Of a stretch of 64,000 nt of DNA, positions 52,801 through 62,325 are shown piece after piece (position 1 is the stretch's first letter; each line of letters opens with the position of its first letter). The DNA lies in contig NC_014837.1 of NCBI RefSeq assembly GCF_000175935.2, positions 1,054,001-1,118,000 on the forward strand. Reading direction: 5' to 3'. Origin of the DNA: Pantoea sp. At-9b. Its GTDB lineage: Bacteria > Pseudomonadota > Gammaproteobacteria > Enterobacterales > Enterobacteriaceae. Position numbers and translations under genes: made by a program. Below the pieces are notes generated by a model. It saw only the letters and a program-made list of their open reading frames with translations. It made no database searches and was not told the DNA's origin.

Positions 52801-53013
52801 ACCATTCATATTTTGTTCGATGACCTGGGTCACCGAGTCTTGCAGCGTTTTCGCATCAGCACCCGGGTAGGAGGCCTGGATCTCAACTGCCGGCGGCGCA
52901 ACATTTGGATATTGCTCGATAGGCAAACTGATGATCGACAGCGCACCCGCCAACATAATAATGATGGCGATTACCCACGCAAAAATGGGGCGATCGATAA
53001 AAAACTTAGCCAT
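49864..53013 (-). CDS. acrB: Multidrug efflux RND transporter AcrB
   Basis: A 1049-residue inner-membrane trimer that exports drugs, dyes and detergents through AcrA and TolC using the proton gradient. Twelve membrane helices with two large periplasmic loops; the proton-relay Asp pair is in [13 protein letters not shown] (near 407-408) and the Lys in [13 protein letters not shown] (near 940). The length equals that of E. coli AcrB. It ends in VNHSH, a His-bearing tail as in homologues. It starts 17 bp after acrA ends. Confidence 0.98.
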   Translation of the reverse strand: MAKFFIDRPIFAWVIAIIIMLAGALSIISLPIEQYPNVAPPAVEIQASYPGADAKTLQDSVTQVIEQNMNGIDGLMYMSSSSDSSGTLTLTLTFQSGTDADIAQVQVQNKLQLAMPLLPQEVQSQGIQVKKSSSSFLMVAGFVSDDPNMTQNDISDYVASNIKDPISRTPGVGDTQVFGAQYAMRIWLDPHKLNNFQLTPVDVISALGTQNTQVAAGQLGGTPPVPGQQLNASIIAQTRLTSTEEFGNILLKVNTDGSQVRLRDVAKIELGGESYDIIARYNGKPASGIGIKLATGANALDTADAVKTELAKLQPFFPSGLKVVYPYDTTPFVKISIFEVVKTLFEAIVLVFLVMYLFLQNFRATLIPTIAVPVVLLGTFAIIAACGYSINTLTMFGMVLAIGLLVDDAIVVVENVERVMAEEGLPPKEATKRSMEQIQGALVGIALVLSAVFIPMAFFGGSTGVIYRQFSITIVSAMALSVLVALILTPALCATMLKPVEKGSHGKTTGFFGWFNRLFDKSTHHYVDSVGHIVRSTGRYLVLYLIIVVGMAYLFLRLPTSFLPEEDQGLLLAQAQLPAGATQERTQKVLDQVTDYFLTKEKDSVNSVFTVNGFGFAGRGQNTGIAFVSLKPWDERSSADMKVPAIAGRAMRALGAIKDAMVIPFNLPAIIELGNATGFDFQLIDQGNLGHEKLTEARNQLFGMVAQHPDTLVGVRPNGMEDTPQYKLIIDQEKASALGVSLSDINTTLGAAWGGSYVNDFIDRGRVKKVYVMGQPDSRMLPDDVSKWYVRNSAGEMVPFSAFSSAKWQYGSPRLERYNGLPSMEILGQAAPGKSSGDAMNLMEQLAAKLPAGIGYDWTGMSYQERLSGNQAPALYAISLIVVFLCLAALYESWSIPFSVMLVVPLGVVGALLFTTLRGLSNDVYFVVGLLTTIGLSAKNAILIVEFAKDLMEKEGKGLVESTLEASRMRLRPILMTSLAFILGVLPLAISTGAGSGAQNAVGTGVMGGMVTATALAIFFVPVFFVVVRRRFSKNKAELEQGHPVNHSH

Positions 53014-53030
53014 GTATTAACGGCTCCTGT

Positions 53031-54233
53031 TTATGAAGACGATTTTTCAGACTGCGTCTGAGACGGAGCTGCGGCAGCGGCTTTCGTGTCGTCTGTTACT
53101 TCTTGTGGTGTAACCTGCGCACCCGGTTTGGCACGTTGCAGACCGACGGTGATCACGCGATCGCCTGCTTTCAATCCTTCGGTCACCAGCCATTTATCAC
53201 CAATTGCCTGGTTGGCTGTCAGGTTACGTACTTCAACTTTGTTATCGGCACCGACCACCATGGCTGTGGCCTGACCGGTTGGGGTACGGGTTACGGCTTG
53301 CTGCGGTACCAGCAGGGCACTCGGGTTGGTGCCTTCATCCAGACGCGCACGGACAAACATACCCGGTAACAGGCGTCCATCCGGGTTCGGGAAGATCGCA
53401 CGCAGGGTAATCGAGCCGGTCGTCTCGTCGACGGTCACATCAGAGAACTCCAGGGTGCCGGGCTGCGCGTAAGTGCTGCCGTTTTGCATCAACAGCACCA
53501 CATTGGCTTTACCGTCGGTCTGTTTCAGCTGACCGGCTTCCAGCTCGGCGCGCAAACGCAGGAAATCATCGCTGGACTGGGTCACGTCAACGTACATCGG
53601 ATCGAGCTGCTGTACGGTAGCGAGTGCGGTGGTTTGCGCACTGGCAACCAACGCCCCTTCGGTCACCGAAGATTTACCAATGCGACCGCTAATCGGTGAC
53701 GTCACTTTGGTGTAAGCGAGGTTGATGCGTGCGGTTTCCACATTGGCCTGAGCAGCCTGCACGGCGGCAGCATTCTGCGCAGCGGTGGCGACGGCGGTGT
53801 CATAATCCTGCTGACTGATGTACTTGGTGCCCAGCAGTGGCTTATAACGTTTCACCGTCAAATCGGCGATACGCGCATTGGCTTGTGCCTGAGCGAGATC
53901 GCCTTTCGCGCTGTCGTAGGCGGCCTGGTACGTCGCCGGATCGATCTGATACAGGGAAACCCCTGCTTTCACGTCGCTGCCTTCAACAAAATTACGCTTC
54001 AGAATGATCCCTGAAACCTGAGGACGAACTTCTGCCACGCGGAAAGCCGAGGTGCGGCCTGGTAACTCAGTAGTGATTTTCAGTGGCTCGTTTTTTAACG
54101 TCACAACACCCACTTCGGGGGGCTGCTGCTGGGCGGCTTGCTGGGATTTATTATCATCACATCCTGTCAATACAAAGCTGCCTGAAAGCATCAGGACGGC
54201 CGCCAGAGGGGCTAATCCTCTGTTTTTATTCAT
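53031..54233 (-). CDS. acrA: Multidrug efflux periplasmic adaptor AcrA
   Basis: A 400-residue lipoprotein adaptor that joins AcrB to TolC. Signal peptide with lipobox LTGC (Cys25), beta-barrel, lipoyl and alpha-hairpin domains in the order of the family; the lipoyl half RPQVSGIILKRNFVEGSDVK is readable as RPQVSGIILKRNF. The ATG at 54233 (MNKNRGLAPLA) has AGAGG 7 bp upstream; an upstream in-frame ATG is not needed. Divergent from its repressor gene acrR. Confidence 0.98.
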   Translation of the reverse strand: MNKNRGLAPLAAVLMLSGSFVLTGCDDNKSQQAAQQQPPEVGVVTLKNEPLKITTELPGRTSAFRVAEVRPQVSGIILKRNFVEGSDVKAGVSLYQIDPATYQAAYDSAKGDLAQAQANARIADLTVKRYKPLLGTKYISQQDYDTAVATAAQNAAAVQAAQANVETARINLAYTKVTSPISGRIGKSSVTEGALVASAQTTALATVQQLDPMYVDVTQSSDDFLRLRAELEAGQLKQTDGKANVVLLMQNGSTYAQPGTLEFSDVTVDETTGSITLRAIFPNPDGRLLPGMFVRARLDEGTNPSALLVPQQAVTRTPTGQATAMVVGADNKVEVRNLTANQAIGDKWLVTEGLKAGDRVITVGLQRAKPGAQVTPQEVTDDTKAAAAAPSQTQSEKSSS

Positions 54234-54322
54234 AAATAAACCTCTAGTGTCCGATATCAAATGATCAATGGATCACAAACCGTTAAACCCATTGCTGCGT
54301 TAAAACACGGGTCGTGCTATGG

Positions 54323-54346
54323 TACATACATTCACAAATGTATGTA
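54323..54346. promoter_or_regulatory. AcrR operator
   Basis: The 24-bp near-palindrome TACATACATT-CACA-AATGTATGTA is the same sequence as the known E. coli AcrR operator, read on the other strand. It lies between acrA and acrR, overlapping a TTTACA -35-like element of the acrAB promoter. Confidence 0.92.
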
Positions 54347-54375
54347 AACTTGCCAGTTTGTAAAAAAAGTCCGCT

Positions 54376-55014
54376 ATGGCACGAAAAACCAAAGCACAAG
54401 CACTTGAAACGCGTAATCAAATTCTTGATGCCGCGTTAGCTCACTTCTCAGAACACGGTGTTGCCGCCACATCACTGGCGGATATCGCTGCGGCTGCCGG
54501 CGTCACGCGGGGAGCCATCTACTGGCATTTTAAGAATAAAGCCGATCTGTTACATGAAATCTGGTTGCAGTGTGACGCTGGGCTTGATGATGTGGAACTT
54601 GAGTATCAAACAAAATACCCCGGCGATCCACTTTCTGTTATGCGTTCGATGTTGATCTATATCCTTGACGCTACTGCAAAGGATCCCAAAAGACGCGCAC
54701 TAATGGAGATCATTTTCCATAAATGCGAATTTGTGGGTGAAATGGCAACCTTGCAGAACATGCAGCAAAGCTTATTGTTGGAATGTTACGACAGAATAGA
54801 AGAGGTACTGCGCGCGTGCATTGATGCGGGTCAGTTGCCTGGCAACCTGAACACCCGTCAGGCCGCATTGATTATGCGCGCCTATGTGAATGGCATGATG
54901 GAAAGCTGGCTTTTTACCCCGGAGAGTTTCGATCTGGCGGCAGAGGCACCGAGCCTGGTCGAAGCGCTGTTGGATATGCTGCGGTTCAGCCCAACCCTCA
55001 CAAAGAATTTGTAG
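54376..55014 (+). CDS. acrR: TetR-family repressor AcrR
   Basis: A 212-residue repressor of acrAB and of itself; drugs bind the C-terminal pocket and release it. The N-terminal TetR helix-turn-helix is [24 protein letters not shown]. The conserved [16 protein letters not shown] block is in the ligand domain. The operator lies 30 bp upstream. The last 17 bp of the gene overlap the end of rsmS on the opposite strand. Confidence 0.97.
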   Translation: MARKTKAQALETRNQILDAALAHFSEHGVAATSLADIAAAAGVTRGAIYWHFKNKADLLHEIWLQCDAGLDDVELEYQTKYPGDPLSVMRSMLIYILDATAKDPKRRALMEIIFHKCEFVGEMATLQNMQQSLLLECYDRIEEVLRACIDAGQLPGNLNTRQAALIMRAYVNGMMESWLFTPESFDLAAEAPSLVEALLDMLRFSPTLTKNL

Positions 55015-55165
55015 CGGATTTTTCCGCGGCTTGTTTCTGTTCATAATCACGGCGAACAATGGCCAGCGCGGCCAGCACTGTGGCGGTGGGAACCCGGTTC
55101 TCTTCCAGCAGTTGAATCAAATCCACTGCCAGTTTGATTTCGTCTGGTGCGGTTTCCAGTGACAT
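54998..55165 (-). CDS. rsmS: Pleiotropic regulatory protein RsmS (YbaM)
   Basis: A 55-residue helical protein, [10 protein letters not shown] at the start, then [20 protein letters not shown] and VRRDYEQK, matching E. coli YbaM (53 residues) and Pectobacterium RsmS, a regulator of secondary metabolism. AGGAG lies 6-7 bp before the ATG at 55165. The 3' end overlaps convergent acrR by 17 bp, giving antisense ends. It is upstream of, and on the same strand as, neighbours priC and the YeaQ-type protein, whose stop is 8 bp before the rsmS ATG. Confidence 0.92.
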   Translation of the reverse strand: MSLETAPDEIKLAVDLIQLLEENRVPTATVLAALAIVRRDYEQKQAAEKSATNSL

Positions 55166-55173
55166 CGCTTCTC

Positions 55174-55419
55174 CTAAATACGTAATTTCATGACCACCAG
55201 CAGCATCACCACGGCACCCGCCAGTGCCATGCCAAAGGTCGCAAAGCTGAGGGTTACCATATCGCCGGCGTTGAAATAGCTGGCGATGTAGCCGCCAATC
55301 AGCGCACCAATTACCGCCAGCACCAGCGTCACGATAAATCCCCCTGGCCGTCCGGGAAAGATCACCCGTTTTATCCAGCCGGCGGCTATGCCGGTCAAAA
55401 TCCAGGCGATAAAAGCCAT
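55174..55419 (-). CDS. GlsB/YeaQ/YmgE-family stress membrane protein
   Basis: An 81-residue inner-membrane protein with three predicted hydrophobic segments and the glycine-rich family pattern ([31 protein letters not shown]). These are transglycosylase-associated proteins of unknown function, often stress-induced. The ATG at 55419 has GAGGAG 7 bp upstream; a TTG 6 bp earlier is unlikely. The gene is not in this place in E. coli, where rsmS and priC are adjacent. Confidence 0.9.
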   Translation of the reverse strand: MAFIAWILTGIAAGWIKRVIFPGRPGGFIVTLVLAVIGALIGGYIASYFNAGDMVTLSFATFGMALAGAVVMLLVVMKLRI

Positions 55420-55469
55420 ATGCAACTCCTCATCTCGGAGAGAAGAGTATAGAGGAAAGATCGCTGCGC

Positions 55470-55982
55470 TTACCGTGCGGTAAATTGCAGCTCCAGCTTG
55501 TGAATAGCCTGACGGCAGCGTCCCAGACGCAGGTGCAGTTGCTCCAGTTCACGAATCAATTGCTGTTGGATGCTCAGGGTTTCGGCTCGTTGCAGATGCT
55601 GCTCACGTTCGGCAATCATCCCCAGTAAGCGTATCTCATAGCCACGATATTCTTCACGTTTCTGCTGTTTACCGTCGGTACGCGGTCGTTCGCGTGCCAC
55701 GCGCAGTTGCTGGCTTTGACACTCGCGCTGTAAGGCCGCGATCTGATCGACGACTTTATCCGCCAGCCACTGGCGACGCGTGACATCCTGGTCAGCGGCG
55801 GTGAGCTGGGCGACATTGTGTTCCAGCTCCTGCAAATAGTCGGCCAGTCGCGTCCCTTTGCAATGGAATAATTGCGCATCGAAACGCGGCTGACGGCAGC
55901 TGCCATCCGGTTGCTGCGCAATTTGCTGGCGCAGCAGTTGCAGCGTGAGTTGCAGACGTTGTTGTGGGCGTGGCAAGGGCAT
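55470..55982 (-). CDS. priC: Primosomal replication protein N'' (PriC)
   Basis: A 170-residue protein that loads DnaB at stalled forks by a PriA-independent route. It is nearly all helical, very rich in Gln, Arg and Leu, with the C-terminal block REEYRGYEIRLLGMIAEREQ. PriC diverges fast, and similarity to the E. coli protein is modest but clear in the last third (MVAERxxRL and LARCRxALEKIE equivalents). ATG at 55982 follows GTG one codon upstream. Divergent from ybaN. Confidence 0.85.
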   Translation of the reverse strand: MPLPRPQQRLQLTLQLLRQQIAQQPDGSCRQPRFDAQLFHCKGTRLADYLQELEHNVAQLTAADQDVTRRQWLADKVVDQIAALQRECQSQQLRVARERPRTDGKQQKREEYRGYEIRLLGMIAEREQHLQRAETLSIQQQLIRELEQLHLRLGRCRQAIHKLELQFTAR

Positions 55983-56039
55983 CACTCTTTTCCCGACTGT
56001 GTTAACGTAGCGCGGTATCGACTTTATCAGGCATCAGTT

Positions 56040-56417
56040 ATGCAACGCATCTTATTACTGAGCCTTGGCTGGCTGGCGATCGTGCTGGGTACGCTGGGGA
56101 TTGTATTACCTTTACTCCCTACCACGCCATTCGTGTTGCTGGCTGCCTGGTGTTTTGCCCGTTCTTCACCGCGATTTCATCACTGGTTAGTATGGCGCTC
56201 ACCTTTTGGTCGTTATCTGCGCCACTGGCAGCGTCATCGTGCGATGCCACCAGGGGCAAAAGGGCGAGCCATGCTGCTGATTATCCTTACGTTTGCGGTA
56301 TCTATCTGGTTGGTGCACCTGCTGTGGGTGCGCATCATGCTTGGCATCATGTTGTGCGTGTTGTTGCTGTTTATGTGGCGGATTCCGGTGGTGGCAGAAA
56401 GTACAGACGAACGCTAA
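56040..56417 (+). CDS. ybaN: DUF454 inner-membrane protein YbaN
   Basis: A 125-residue protein with three to four membrane helices and the DUF454 pattern VLPLLPTTPFVLLAAWCFARSSPRFHHWL (seen here as LPTTPFVLLAAWCFARSSPR) and MWRIPVV. Function unknown. The ATG at 56040 matches E. coli YbaN in length and start (MQRI). Divergent from priC, upstream of apt. Confidence 0.94.
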   Translation: MQRILLLSLGWLAIVLGTLGIVLPLLPTTPFVLLAAWCFARSSPRFHHWLVWRSPFGRYLRHWQRHRAMPPGAKGRAMLLIILTFAVSIWLVHLLWVRIMLGIMLCVLLLFMWRIPVVAESTDER

Positions 56418-56573
56418 ACCGGGCGACAGGGTTGCATTTAGGCGGCCATTTGCTTAGATTTGGGCCTCTTCGTGCGTGGCTTCCCTCTGTGAACTGACTT
56501 CGCTTAACCCGGTCTTCCGGGTGTTGGCGCTATGGGAGCTGCGCGAAATAGAGATTTCACCAGGCGTAACACT

Positions 56574-57125
56574 ATGACCGCAACTGCTCAGCAGCTTGAA
56601 CTCATCAAAAACAGCATCAAAAGCATTCCTGACTATCCTAAGCCGGGCATTCTGTTCCGTGACGTCACCAGTCTGATGGAGGACCCGCAGGCGTATGCGG
56701 CGTCGATTGCCATCCTGGTCGAGCGTTATCGTGACAAAGGCATCACCAAAGTGGTAGGAACGGAAGCGCGTGGTTTCCTGTTTGGCGCGCCGGTCGCGCT
56801 GGGTTTGGGCGTGGGTTTTGTGCCGGTACGTAAGCCGGGCAAACTGCCGCGCGCGACCTTTAGCGAAAGCTATGAACTGGAGTACGGCACCGATACGCTG
56901 GAACTGCATCAGGATGCTATCCAGCCGGGTGACGTGGTGCTGGTGGTGGATGATCTGCTGGCGACCGGTGGCACCATCGAAGCGACCGTCAAACTGATCC
57001 GCCGTGCGGGCGGTGAAGTGAAAGATGCCGCCTTCATTATTAATCTGTTCGATTTGAGCGGTGAAGCGCGTCTGAAAGCGATGGGCCTCGACTGCTTCAG
57101 CCTGGTCAACTTCCCCGGCCACTAA
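56574..57125 (+). CDS. apt: Adenine phosphoribosyltransferase
   Basis: A 183-residue purine-salvage enzyme that makes AMP from adenine and PRPP. The PRPP-binding motif is [14 protein letters not shown] and the family block [20 protein letters not shown] (residues about 60-80) is present. The start at 56574 gives MTATAQQLE as in E. coli. The leader has no close ribosome-binding site other than GCGTAACACT, so translation may depend on context. It lies 157 bp after ybaN. Confidence 0.97.
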   Translation: MTATAQQLELIKNSIKSIPDYPKPGILFRDVTSLMEDPQAYAASIAILVERYRDKGITKVVGTEARGFLFGAPVALGLGVGFVPVRKPGKLPRATFSESYELEYGTDTLELHQDAIQPGDVVLVVDDLLATGGTIEATVKLIRRAGGEVKDAAFIINLFDLSGEARLKAMGLDCFSLVNFPGH

Positions 57126-57333
57126 GGCTCATGCGCTCCACGTTGCCGTGGGGCGCGACCTCCGTAAAGTGATATCCCCGCAGGTATAGGCATATCCGGT
57201 TGTGGCTGTTAAACTACTGCCAAAATAAACAGGGTTTGCAAAGCAGCGTTTTTCCCCTTTTAACTGACAGTGGGCCTCGGCTCCTTAGTCGTGCCGCTGT
57301 GCCAACTCAACCCAATCCAGTGATCGAATCCAC

Positions 57334-59286
57334 ATGAGCTATCAGGTACTTGCGCGAAAATGGCGTCCCCAGGCTTTCGCTGACGTAGTCGGTCAGGAAC
57401 ATGTGCTGACTGCGCTGGCCAACGGATTGTCACTGGGACGAATCCATCATGCTTATCTCTTTTCCGGCACTCGTGGCGTAGGGAAAACCTCGATTGCGCG
57501 TCTGCTGGCAAAGGGCCTCAACTGCGAAACCGGTATCACTTCGACGCCCTGTGGCGTGTGTGACAACTGCCGCGAAATCGAGCAGGGCCGTTTTGTCGAT
57601 CTGATTGAGATCGATGCGGCATCACGCACCAAGGTCGAAGATACCCGAGATTTACTCGATAACGTGCAATATGCGCCCGCGCGTGGTCGCTTCAAAGTCT
57701 ATCTGATTGATGAAGTGCACATGCTGTCACGTCATAGCTTTAACGCGTTGTTAAAAACGCTGGAAGAGCCGCCGTCGCACGTTAAATTCCTGCTGGCCAC
57801 CACCGATCCGCAAAAGCTGCCGGTCACCATTTTATCGCGTTGTTTGCAGTTCCATCTCAAAGCGCTGGATGTGGAACAGATTCGCCAGCAACTGGAGCAT
57901 ATCCTTCAGCAGGAGCAGATCGCCGCCGAACCGCGTGCGCTGCAACTGCTGGCGCGCGCTGCCGAAGGCAGTATGCGTGATGCGCTCAGCCTGACCGATC
58001 AGGCGATTGCGATGGGGCAGGGTAGCGTCACACGCGAGAGCGTGGCGCAGATGCTCGGTACGCTGGATGATGAACAGCCGCTGGCGTTGATTGAAGCATT
58101 GAGCGACGGTAACGGTGAGCAGGTGATGGCGCTGTTGAGCCAGGCGGCGTCGCGCGGTGTCGAGTGGGAAGCGTTGTTGGTGGAAATGCTGCGTCTGCTG
58201 CACCGTATCGCCATGGTGCAATTGCTGCCAGCTTCCCTCAGCGAGGATGAAGTCAGCCAGGCACAACGTCTGCGTGACCTGGCGCGTGTCTTGCCGCCAG
58301 CGGACGTACAACTTTATTACCAGACGCTGCTGATGGGGCGCAAAGATCTGCCGCTGGCACCGGATCGCCGTCTGGGTGTGGAGATGACGTTGCTGCGAGC
58401 GCTGGCGTTTCACCCGCAAGCATTGATTGCCGATCCGGTTGCACGCCCGGTGTTGACGCCGCAGGCGACACCGGCTCCAGCCCCGGTTATCGCCGCACAA
58501 CCACAAATGGCACCGCCGCAGACTGAAGTGCCGCCGATTCCTGCCGATTATCCTGATATGGCCCCTGCGCCGGAAAATCTGTCGGATGCCACCAGCCAGT
58601 TGTTACAGGCCCGCACGCAGTTGCTGCGTCAGGGAGCCAGTAAAGCAAAAAAGAGTGAGCCGGCAGCGCGTTCCGCGCGGCCGGCTAATACGGCACTGGA
58701 ACGCCTGGCGAATGTCACTGAGCGAGTGCAGCAACGCACAACGGAACCGGCGGTAAAAGCGGCGGCAAAACCGGAAGCCTATCGCTGGAAAGCACAAACG
58801 CCGACGGAGGTGGTCGCCGAGCCTGTCGCGACGCCAAAAGCCTTGCGTTCCGCGCTTGAGCATGAGAAAACGCCTGAGCTGGCGCAACGTCTGGCGGAAG
58901 AAGCGCAACAGCGCGATGCCTGGGCGGCGGAGATCGCCGCACTGAGTTTGCCGAAACTGGTGCAGCAACTGGCGCTGAATGCGTGGAAAGAGCAGGGTGA
59001 TAATCAGGTGTGCCTGCATCTGCGTAGCAGTCAGCGCCATCTGAATTCAGGTGCCGCGCGCCAGGCTTTAGCCGAGGCACTCAGCCATGCGGCAGGTCAG
59101 ACGGTTGAACTGACCATTATTGAAGACGATAATTCCGCGGTATTGACGCCACTGGAATGGCGTCAGGCCATTTATGAAGAGAAACTGTCGCAAGCGCGTC
59201 AGTCGATCATTAGCGATACCCACATTCAGACCTTGCGCCGTTTCTTCGACGCGGATCTGGATGAAGAGAGTATTCGACCCGTATGA
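57334..59286 (+). CDS. dnaX: DNA polymerase III subunits tau and gamma
   Basis: A 650-residue clamp-loader ATPase (tau). Walker A is GTRGVGKT, the zinc cysteines are in [16 protein letters not shown], Walker B is LIDEVHML and sensor 1 follows with SRC in LSRCLQFHL. Domains I-III (to about 380) load the beta clamp; the Pro/Ala-rich linker and C-terminal domains IV-V bind DnaB and the polymerase core. A programmed -1 frameshift at 58647-58653 yields the shorter gamma (about 441 residues). The ATG lacks a strong upstream site. In E. coli dnaX-ybaB-recR is one operon, and the same holds here by spacing. Confidence 0.98.
   Translation: MSYQVLARKWRPQAFADVVGQEHVLTALANGLSLGRIHHAYLFSGTRGVGKTSIARLLAKGLNCETGITSTPCGVCDNCREIEQGRFVDLIEIDAASRTKVEDTRDLLDNVQYAPARGRFKVYLIDEVHMLSRHSFNALLKTLEEPPSHVKFLLATTDPQKLPVTILSRCLQFHLKALDVEQIRQQLEHILQQEQIAAEPRALQLLARAAEGSMRDALSLTDQAIAMGQGSVTRESVAQMLGTLDDEQPLALIEALSDGNGEQVMALLSQAASRGVEWEALLVEMLRLLHRIAMVQLLPASLSEDEVSQAQRLRDLARVLPPADVQLYYQTLLMGRKDLPLAPDRRLGVEMTLLRALAFHPQALIADPVARPVLTPQATPAPAPVIAAQPQMAPPQTEVPPIPADYPDMAPAPENLSDATSQLLQARTQLLRQGASKAKKSEPAARSARPANTALERLANVTERVQQRTTEPAVKAAAKPEAYRWKAQTPTEVVAEPVATPKALRSALEHEKTPELAQRLAEEAQQRDAWAAEIAALSLPKLVQQLALNAWKEQGDNQVCLHLRSSQRHLNSGAARQALAEALSHAAGQTVELTIIEDDNSAVLTPLEWRQAIYEEKLSQARQSIISDTHIQTLRRFFDADLDEESIRPV
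58631..58686 (+). promoter_or_regulatory. dnaX programmed -1 frameshift signal
   Basis: All three parts known from E. coli are present: an internal Shine-Dalgarno AGGGAG at 58631-58636, the slippery heptamer A-AAA-AAG at 58647-58653 in the right phase (GCA AAA AAG), and a stem-loop at 58658-58686 (7 bp, one mismatch, 5 bp, loop TTC). Slippage back by one base gives GAG then TGA, ending gamma after one extra Glu. Confidence 0.95.
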
Positions 59287-59339
59287 ACATGCTGCCGTGC
59301 GATGAGCGCGCGACGCAGCCCCAGCAGAGAGAGAAGACT

Positions 59340-59669
59340 ATGTTTGGAAAAGGCGGATTGGGCAACCTGATGAAACAGGCCCAGCAGATGCAGGACAAAA
59401 TGGCCAAAGTTCAGGAAGAGATCGCTGCGCTGGAAGTCACGGGCGAATCAGGGGCTGGCCTGGTCAAAGTGACCATCAACGGTGCGCATAACTGCCGTCG
59501 CGTGGAAGTGGACCCGAGCCTGCTGGAAGATGATAAAGACATGCTGGAAGATCTGATCGCTGCGGCGTTCAATGATGCCGCACGCCGTATCGATGAAACC
59601 CAGAAAGAGAAAATGGCTTCCGTGTCTGCCGGTATGCAGCTGCCGCCAGGCTTCAAGATGCCGTTCTGA
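59340..59669 (+). CDS. ybaB: Nucleoid-associated protein YbaB (EbfC family)
   Basis: A 109-residue dimeric DNA-binding protein with the tweezer-like EbfC fold; helical N-terminus ([20 protein letters not shown]) and C-terminal PPGFKMPF as in E. coli. It is between dnaX and recR. The ATG at 59340 has AGAGAGAAG upstream; a longer frame starting inside the dnaX end is rejected. The stop overlaps the recR start (TGATG). Confidence 0.97.
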   Translation: MFGKGGLGNLMKQAQQMQDKMAKVQEEIAALEVTGESGAGLVKVTINGAHNCRRVEVDPSLLEDDKDMLEDLIAAAFNDAARRIDETQKEKMASVSAGMQLPPGFKMPF

Positions 59670-60274
59670 TGCAAACCAGTCCACTGCTTGAATCTTTGAT
59701 GGAGTCGCTGCGTTGTCTGCCGGGTGTTGGCCCGAAGTCGGCGCAGCGAATGGCATTTCATCTGTTGCAGCGCGATCGCAGCGGTGGCATGCGTCTGGCG
59801 CAGGCGTTAACCCGCGCCATGTCGGAAATCGGCCATTGCGCTGATTGCCGTACCTTCACCGAGCAGGACATCTGCACCATCTGCGCCAACCCGCGTCGTC
59901 AGCAAAACGGCCAGATTTGCGTGGTGGAAAGCCCGGCGGATATTCACGCTATTGAGCAGACTGGCCAGTTCGCGGGTCGCTACTTTGTGCTGATGGGTCA
60001 CCTGTCGCCACTCGATGGCATCGGCCCGCAGGATATCGGGCTGGATCGTCTGGAACAGCGTCTGGAACAGGAAACCTTGCAGGAAGTGATCCTCGCCACC
60101 AATCCCACGGTGGAAGGTGAAGCCACGGCCAACTATATCGCCGAGCTGTGCAGTCAGTACGGCGTGGACGCCAGCCGCATTGCCCACGGCGTGCCGGTGG
60201 GCGGTGAGCTGGAGATGGTCGATGGCACGACGCTGTCGCACTCGCTGGCCGGACGTCACAAGATTAAATTTTAA
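59669..60274 (+). CDS. recR: Recombination protein RecR
   Basis: A 201-residue ring-forming protein of the RecFOR pathway that helps load RecA at gaps. Helix-hairpin-helix ([16 protein letters not shown]), a C4 zinc finger in [16 protein letters not shown] (residues about 57-72) and a Toprim domain with [12 protein letters not shown]. Overlaps the ybaB stop by one base, so probably translated with it. Ends 6 bp before a hairpin that borders the htpG heat-shock promoter. Confidence 0.97.
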   Translation: MQTSPLLESLMESLRCLPGVGPKSAQRMAFHLLQRDRSGGMRLAQALTRAMSEIGHCADCRTFTEQDICTICANPRRQQNGQICVVESPADIHAIEQTGQFAGRYFVLMGHLSPLDGIGPQDIGLDRLEQRLEQETLQEVILATNPTVEGEATANYIAELCSQYGVDASRIAHGVPVGGELEMVDGTTLSHSLAGRHKIKF

Positions 60275-60280
60275 TCACTT

Positions 60281-60304
60281 GCCGGTATCAATCGTGATAC
60301 CGGC
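60281..60304 (+). terminator. Hairpin between recR and htpG
   Basis: GCCGGTATCA at 60281-60290 pairs perfectly with TGATACCGGC at 60295-60304. Only a short TTGAAATT follows, so termination may be partial. The last base of the stem is the first base of the sigma32 -35 element. Confidence 0.7.
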
Positions 60305-60331
60305 TTGAAATTCTCCGCACCATCCCCATCT
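60304..60331 (+). promoter_or_regulatory. Sigma32 promoter of htpG
   Basis: CTTGAAA at 60304-60310, 13 bp, CCCCATCT at 60324-60331: an essentially perfect RpoH promoter, with the htpG ATG about 35 bp downstream of the expected start. Confidence 0.93.
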
Positions 60332-60372
60332 CTTCCTCAACGTTCGATCAACCCGATTCAGTTGAGGTAGCA

Positions 60373-62247
60373 ATGACCATGAAAGGACAAGAGACGCGTG
60401 GCTTCCAGTCAGAGGTAAAACAACTTCTGCACCTGATGATCCATTCCCTCTATTCAAATAAAGAGATTTTCCTGCGTGAACTGATCTCCAACGCCTCCGA
60501 TGCGGCTGACAAACTGCGCTTCCGTGCGCTGTCGGCAGCGGATCTGTACGAAGGCGACGGCGACCTGCGTGTGCGGATCTCGGTCAACAAGGAAAATCGT
60601 ACTCTGACGCTGAGTGATAACGGCATCGGCATGCGTCGTGATGAGGTAATTGAGAACCTCGGTACTATCGCTAAATCAGGCACCAAAGCGTTTCTGGAAT
60701 CGATGGGTTCTGACCAGGCTAAAGACAGCCAGCTAATTGGTCAGTTCGGCGTCGGTTTCTACTCGGCCTTTATCGTGGCTGACAAAGTGACCGTGCGTAC
60801 CCGTGCCGCCGGTGCCAGCGCTGAAGAAGGCGTGTTCTGGGAATCAGCGGGCGAAGGCGAATATACCCTGGCGGAGATTGAGAAAGCCGATCGCGGTACG
60901 GAGATCACCCTGCATATGCGTGAAGGCGAGGACGAGTTCCTTGATGCCTGGCGTGTACGTAGCATCATCGGTAAGTACTCCGATCACATCGCGCTGCCGG
61001 TTGAAATCGAAAGCAAAGATGAAGAGAGCGACACCACCAGCTGGGAAAAAATCAACAAAGCCCAGGCGCTGTGGACACGCAACAAAGCTGAGATCAGCGA
61101 CGAAGAGTACAACGAATTCTACAAACATATCGCCCATGACTTTAGTGACCCGGCGATCTGGAGCCACAACCGCGTGGAAGGTAAGCAGGAGTACACCAGC
61201 CTGTTGTACATCCCGGCACGCGCCCCGTTTGACATGTGGAACCGCGACCACAAACACGGCCTGAAATTGTATGTCCAGCGCGTATTTATCATGGACGACG
61301 CCGAGCAGTTTATGCCGAACTACCTGCGTTTCGTGCGTGGTCTGATTGATTCAAACGACCTGCCGCTCAACGTCTCGCGTGAAATCCTGCAAGACAGCCG
61401 TGTAACCCAGAGTCTGCGTGGTGCGTTGACCAAGCGTAGCCTGCAAATGCTGGAAAAACTGGCGAAAGATGACACGGAAAAATATCAGCAGTTCTGGAAA
61501 GAGTTTGGTCTGGTACTGAAAGAAGGCCCGGCGGAAGATCATGCTAATCAGCAGCAGATTGCGAAGCTGCTGCGTTTTGCCACCACACAAAGCGAAGGTG
61601 CCGAGCAGACCATCTCGCTGGACGACTATCTGAGCCGCATGGTGGAAGGTCAGGACAAGATTTACTACATCACCGCTGACAGCTATGCCGCGGCCAAGAG
61701 CAGCCCGCATCTGGAACTGTTCCGTAAGAAAGGCATCGAGGTACTGCTGCTGTCCGATCGTATCGACGAATGGATGATGAGCTACCTTACCGAGTTCGAC
61801 GGTAAAACCTTCCAGTCAGTGAGCAAGGCGGATGATTCGCTGAGCAAACTGGCCGATGAAGAGACGGAAGAACAGAAAGAAGCGGAAAAAGCGCTGGAGC
61901 CGTTCGTTGATCGCGTGAAAACCCTGCTGGGCGAGCGCGTCAAAGAGGTGCGTTTGACCCATCGTCTTACCGATACGCCAGCGATTGTCACCACCGACGC
62001 CAACGAAATGAGCACCCAGATGGCGAAACTGTTCGCCGCAGCGGGTCAGGACGTGCCGGACGTGAAGTACATCTTTGAGCTGAACCCGGATCATACGTTG
62101 GTAAAACGTGTGGCGGATACCCAGGATGAAAGCCGTTTTGGTGAGTGGATTGAGCTGCTGCTCGACCAGGCGTTACTGGCGGAGCGTGGCACGCTGGACG
62201 ATCCCAACCAGTTTATTCGTCGTATGAATCAGTTGTTAACTGCCTAA
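60373..62247 (+). CDS. htpG: Heat-shock chaperone HtpG (Hsp90)
   Basis: A 624-residue dimeric Hsp90 of the cytosol. The N-terminal GHKL ATPase domain has the Glu/Asn of [22 protein letters not shown] and the glycine motif GQFGVGFYS; the middle domain carries the catalytic Arg in [10 protein letters not shown]; the C-terminal dimerisation domain ends RRMNQLL. The ATG at 60373 (MTMKGQET) has GAGG 5 bp upstream; the second ATG at 60379 is the E. coli-type start and gives 622 residues. Transcribed from a sigma32 promoter and closed by a terminator. Confidence 0.97.
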   Translation: MTMKGQETRGFQSEVKQLLHLMIHSLYSNKEIFLRELISNASDAADKLRFRALSAADLYEGDGDLRVRISVNKENRTLTLSDNGIGMRRDEVIENLGTIAKSGTKAFLESMGSDQAKDSQLIGQFGVGFYSAFIVADKVTVRTRAAGASAEEGVFWESAGEGEYTLAEIEKADRGTEITLHMREGEDEFLDAWRVRSIIGKYSDHIALPVEIESKDEESDTTSWEKINKAQALWTRNKAEISDEEYNEFYKHIAHDFSDPAIWSHNRVEGKQEYTSLLYIPARAPFDMWNRDHKHGLKLYVQRVFIMDDAEQFMPNYLRFVRGLIDSNDLPLNVSREILQDSRVTQSLRGALTKRSLQMLEKLAKDDTEKYQQFWKEFGLVLKEGPAEDHANQQQIAKLLRFATTQSEGAEQTISLDDYLSRMVEGQDKIYYITADSYAAAKSSPHLELFRKKGIEVLLLSDRIDEWMMSYLTEFDGKTFQSVSKADDSLSKLADEETEEQKEAEKALEPFVDRVKTLLGERVKEVRLTHRLTDTPAIVTTDANEMSTQMAKLFAAAGQDVPDVKYIFELNPDHTLVKRVADTQDESRFGEWIELLLDQALLAERGTLDDPNQFIRRMNQLLTA

Positions 62248-62254
62248 AGAGCAC

Positions 62255-62278
62255 AAGGGCGACCAGCAGGTCGCCCTT
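62255..62278 (+). terminator. htpG terminator
   Basis: AAGGGCGACC at 62255-62264 pairs with GGTCGCCCTT at 62269-62278 around AGCA and runs into TATTGCTC. The stem is strong; the T run is short. Confidence 0.85.
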
Positions 62279-62325
62279 TATTGCTCAGATCACCGCAAGT
62301 TTAGCGCTCCCCCGCTTGCCAAAAC

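Noticed and set aside
52072..53061. 329-codon frame opposite acrB and running into the acrA end
   Set aside because: Antisense shadow; protein is Arg/His/Gln-rich without any motif.
57832..58506. 224-codon frame opposite dnaX
   Set aside because: Antisense shadow with low-complexity Gln/His/Arg composition.
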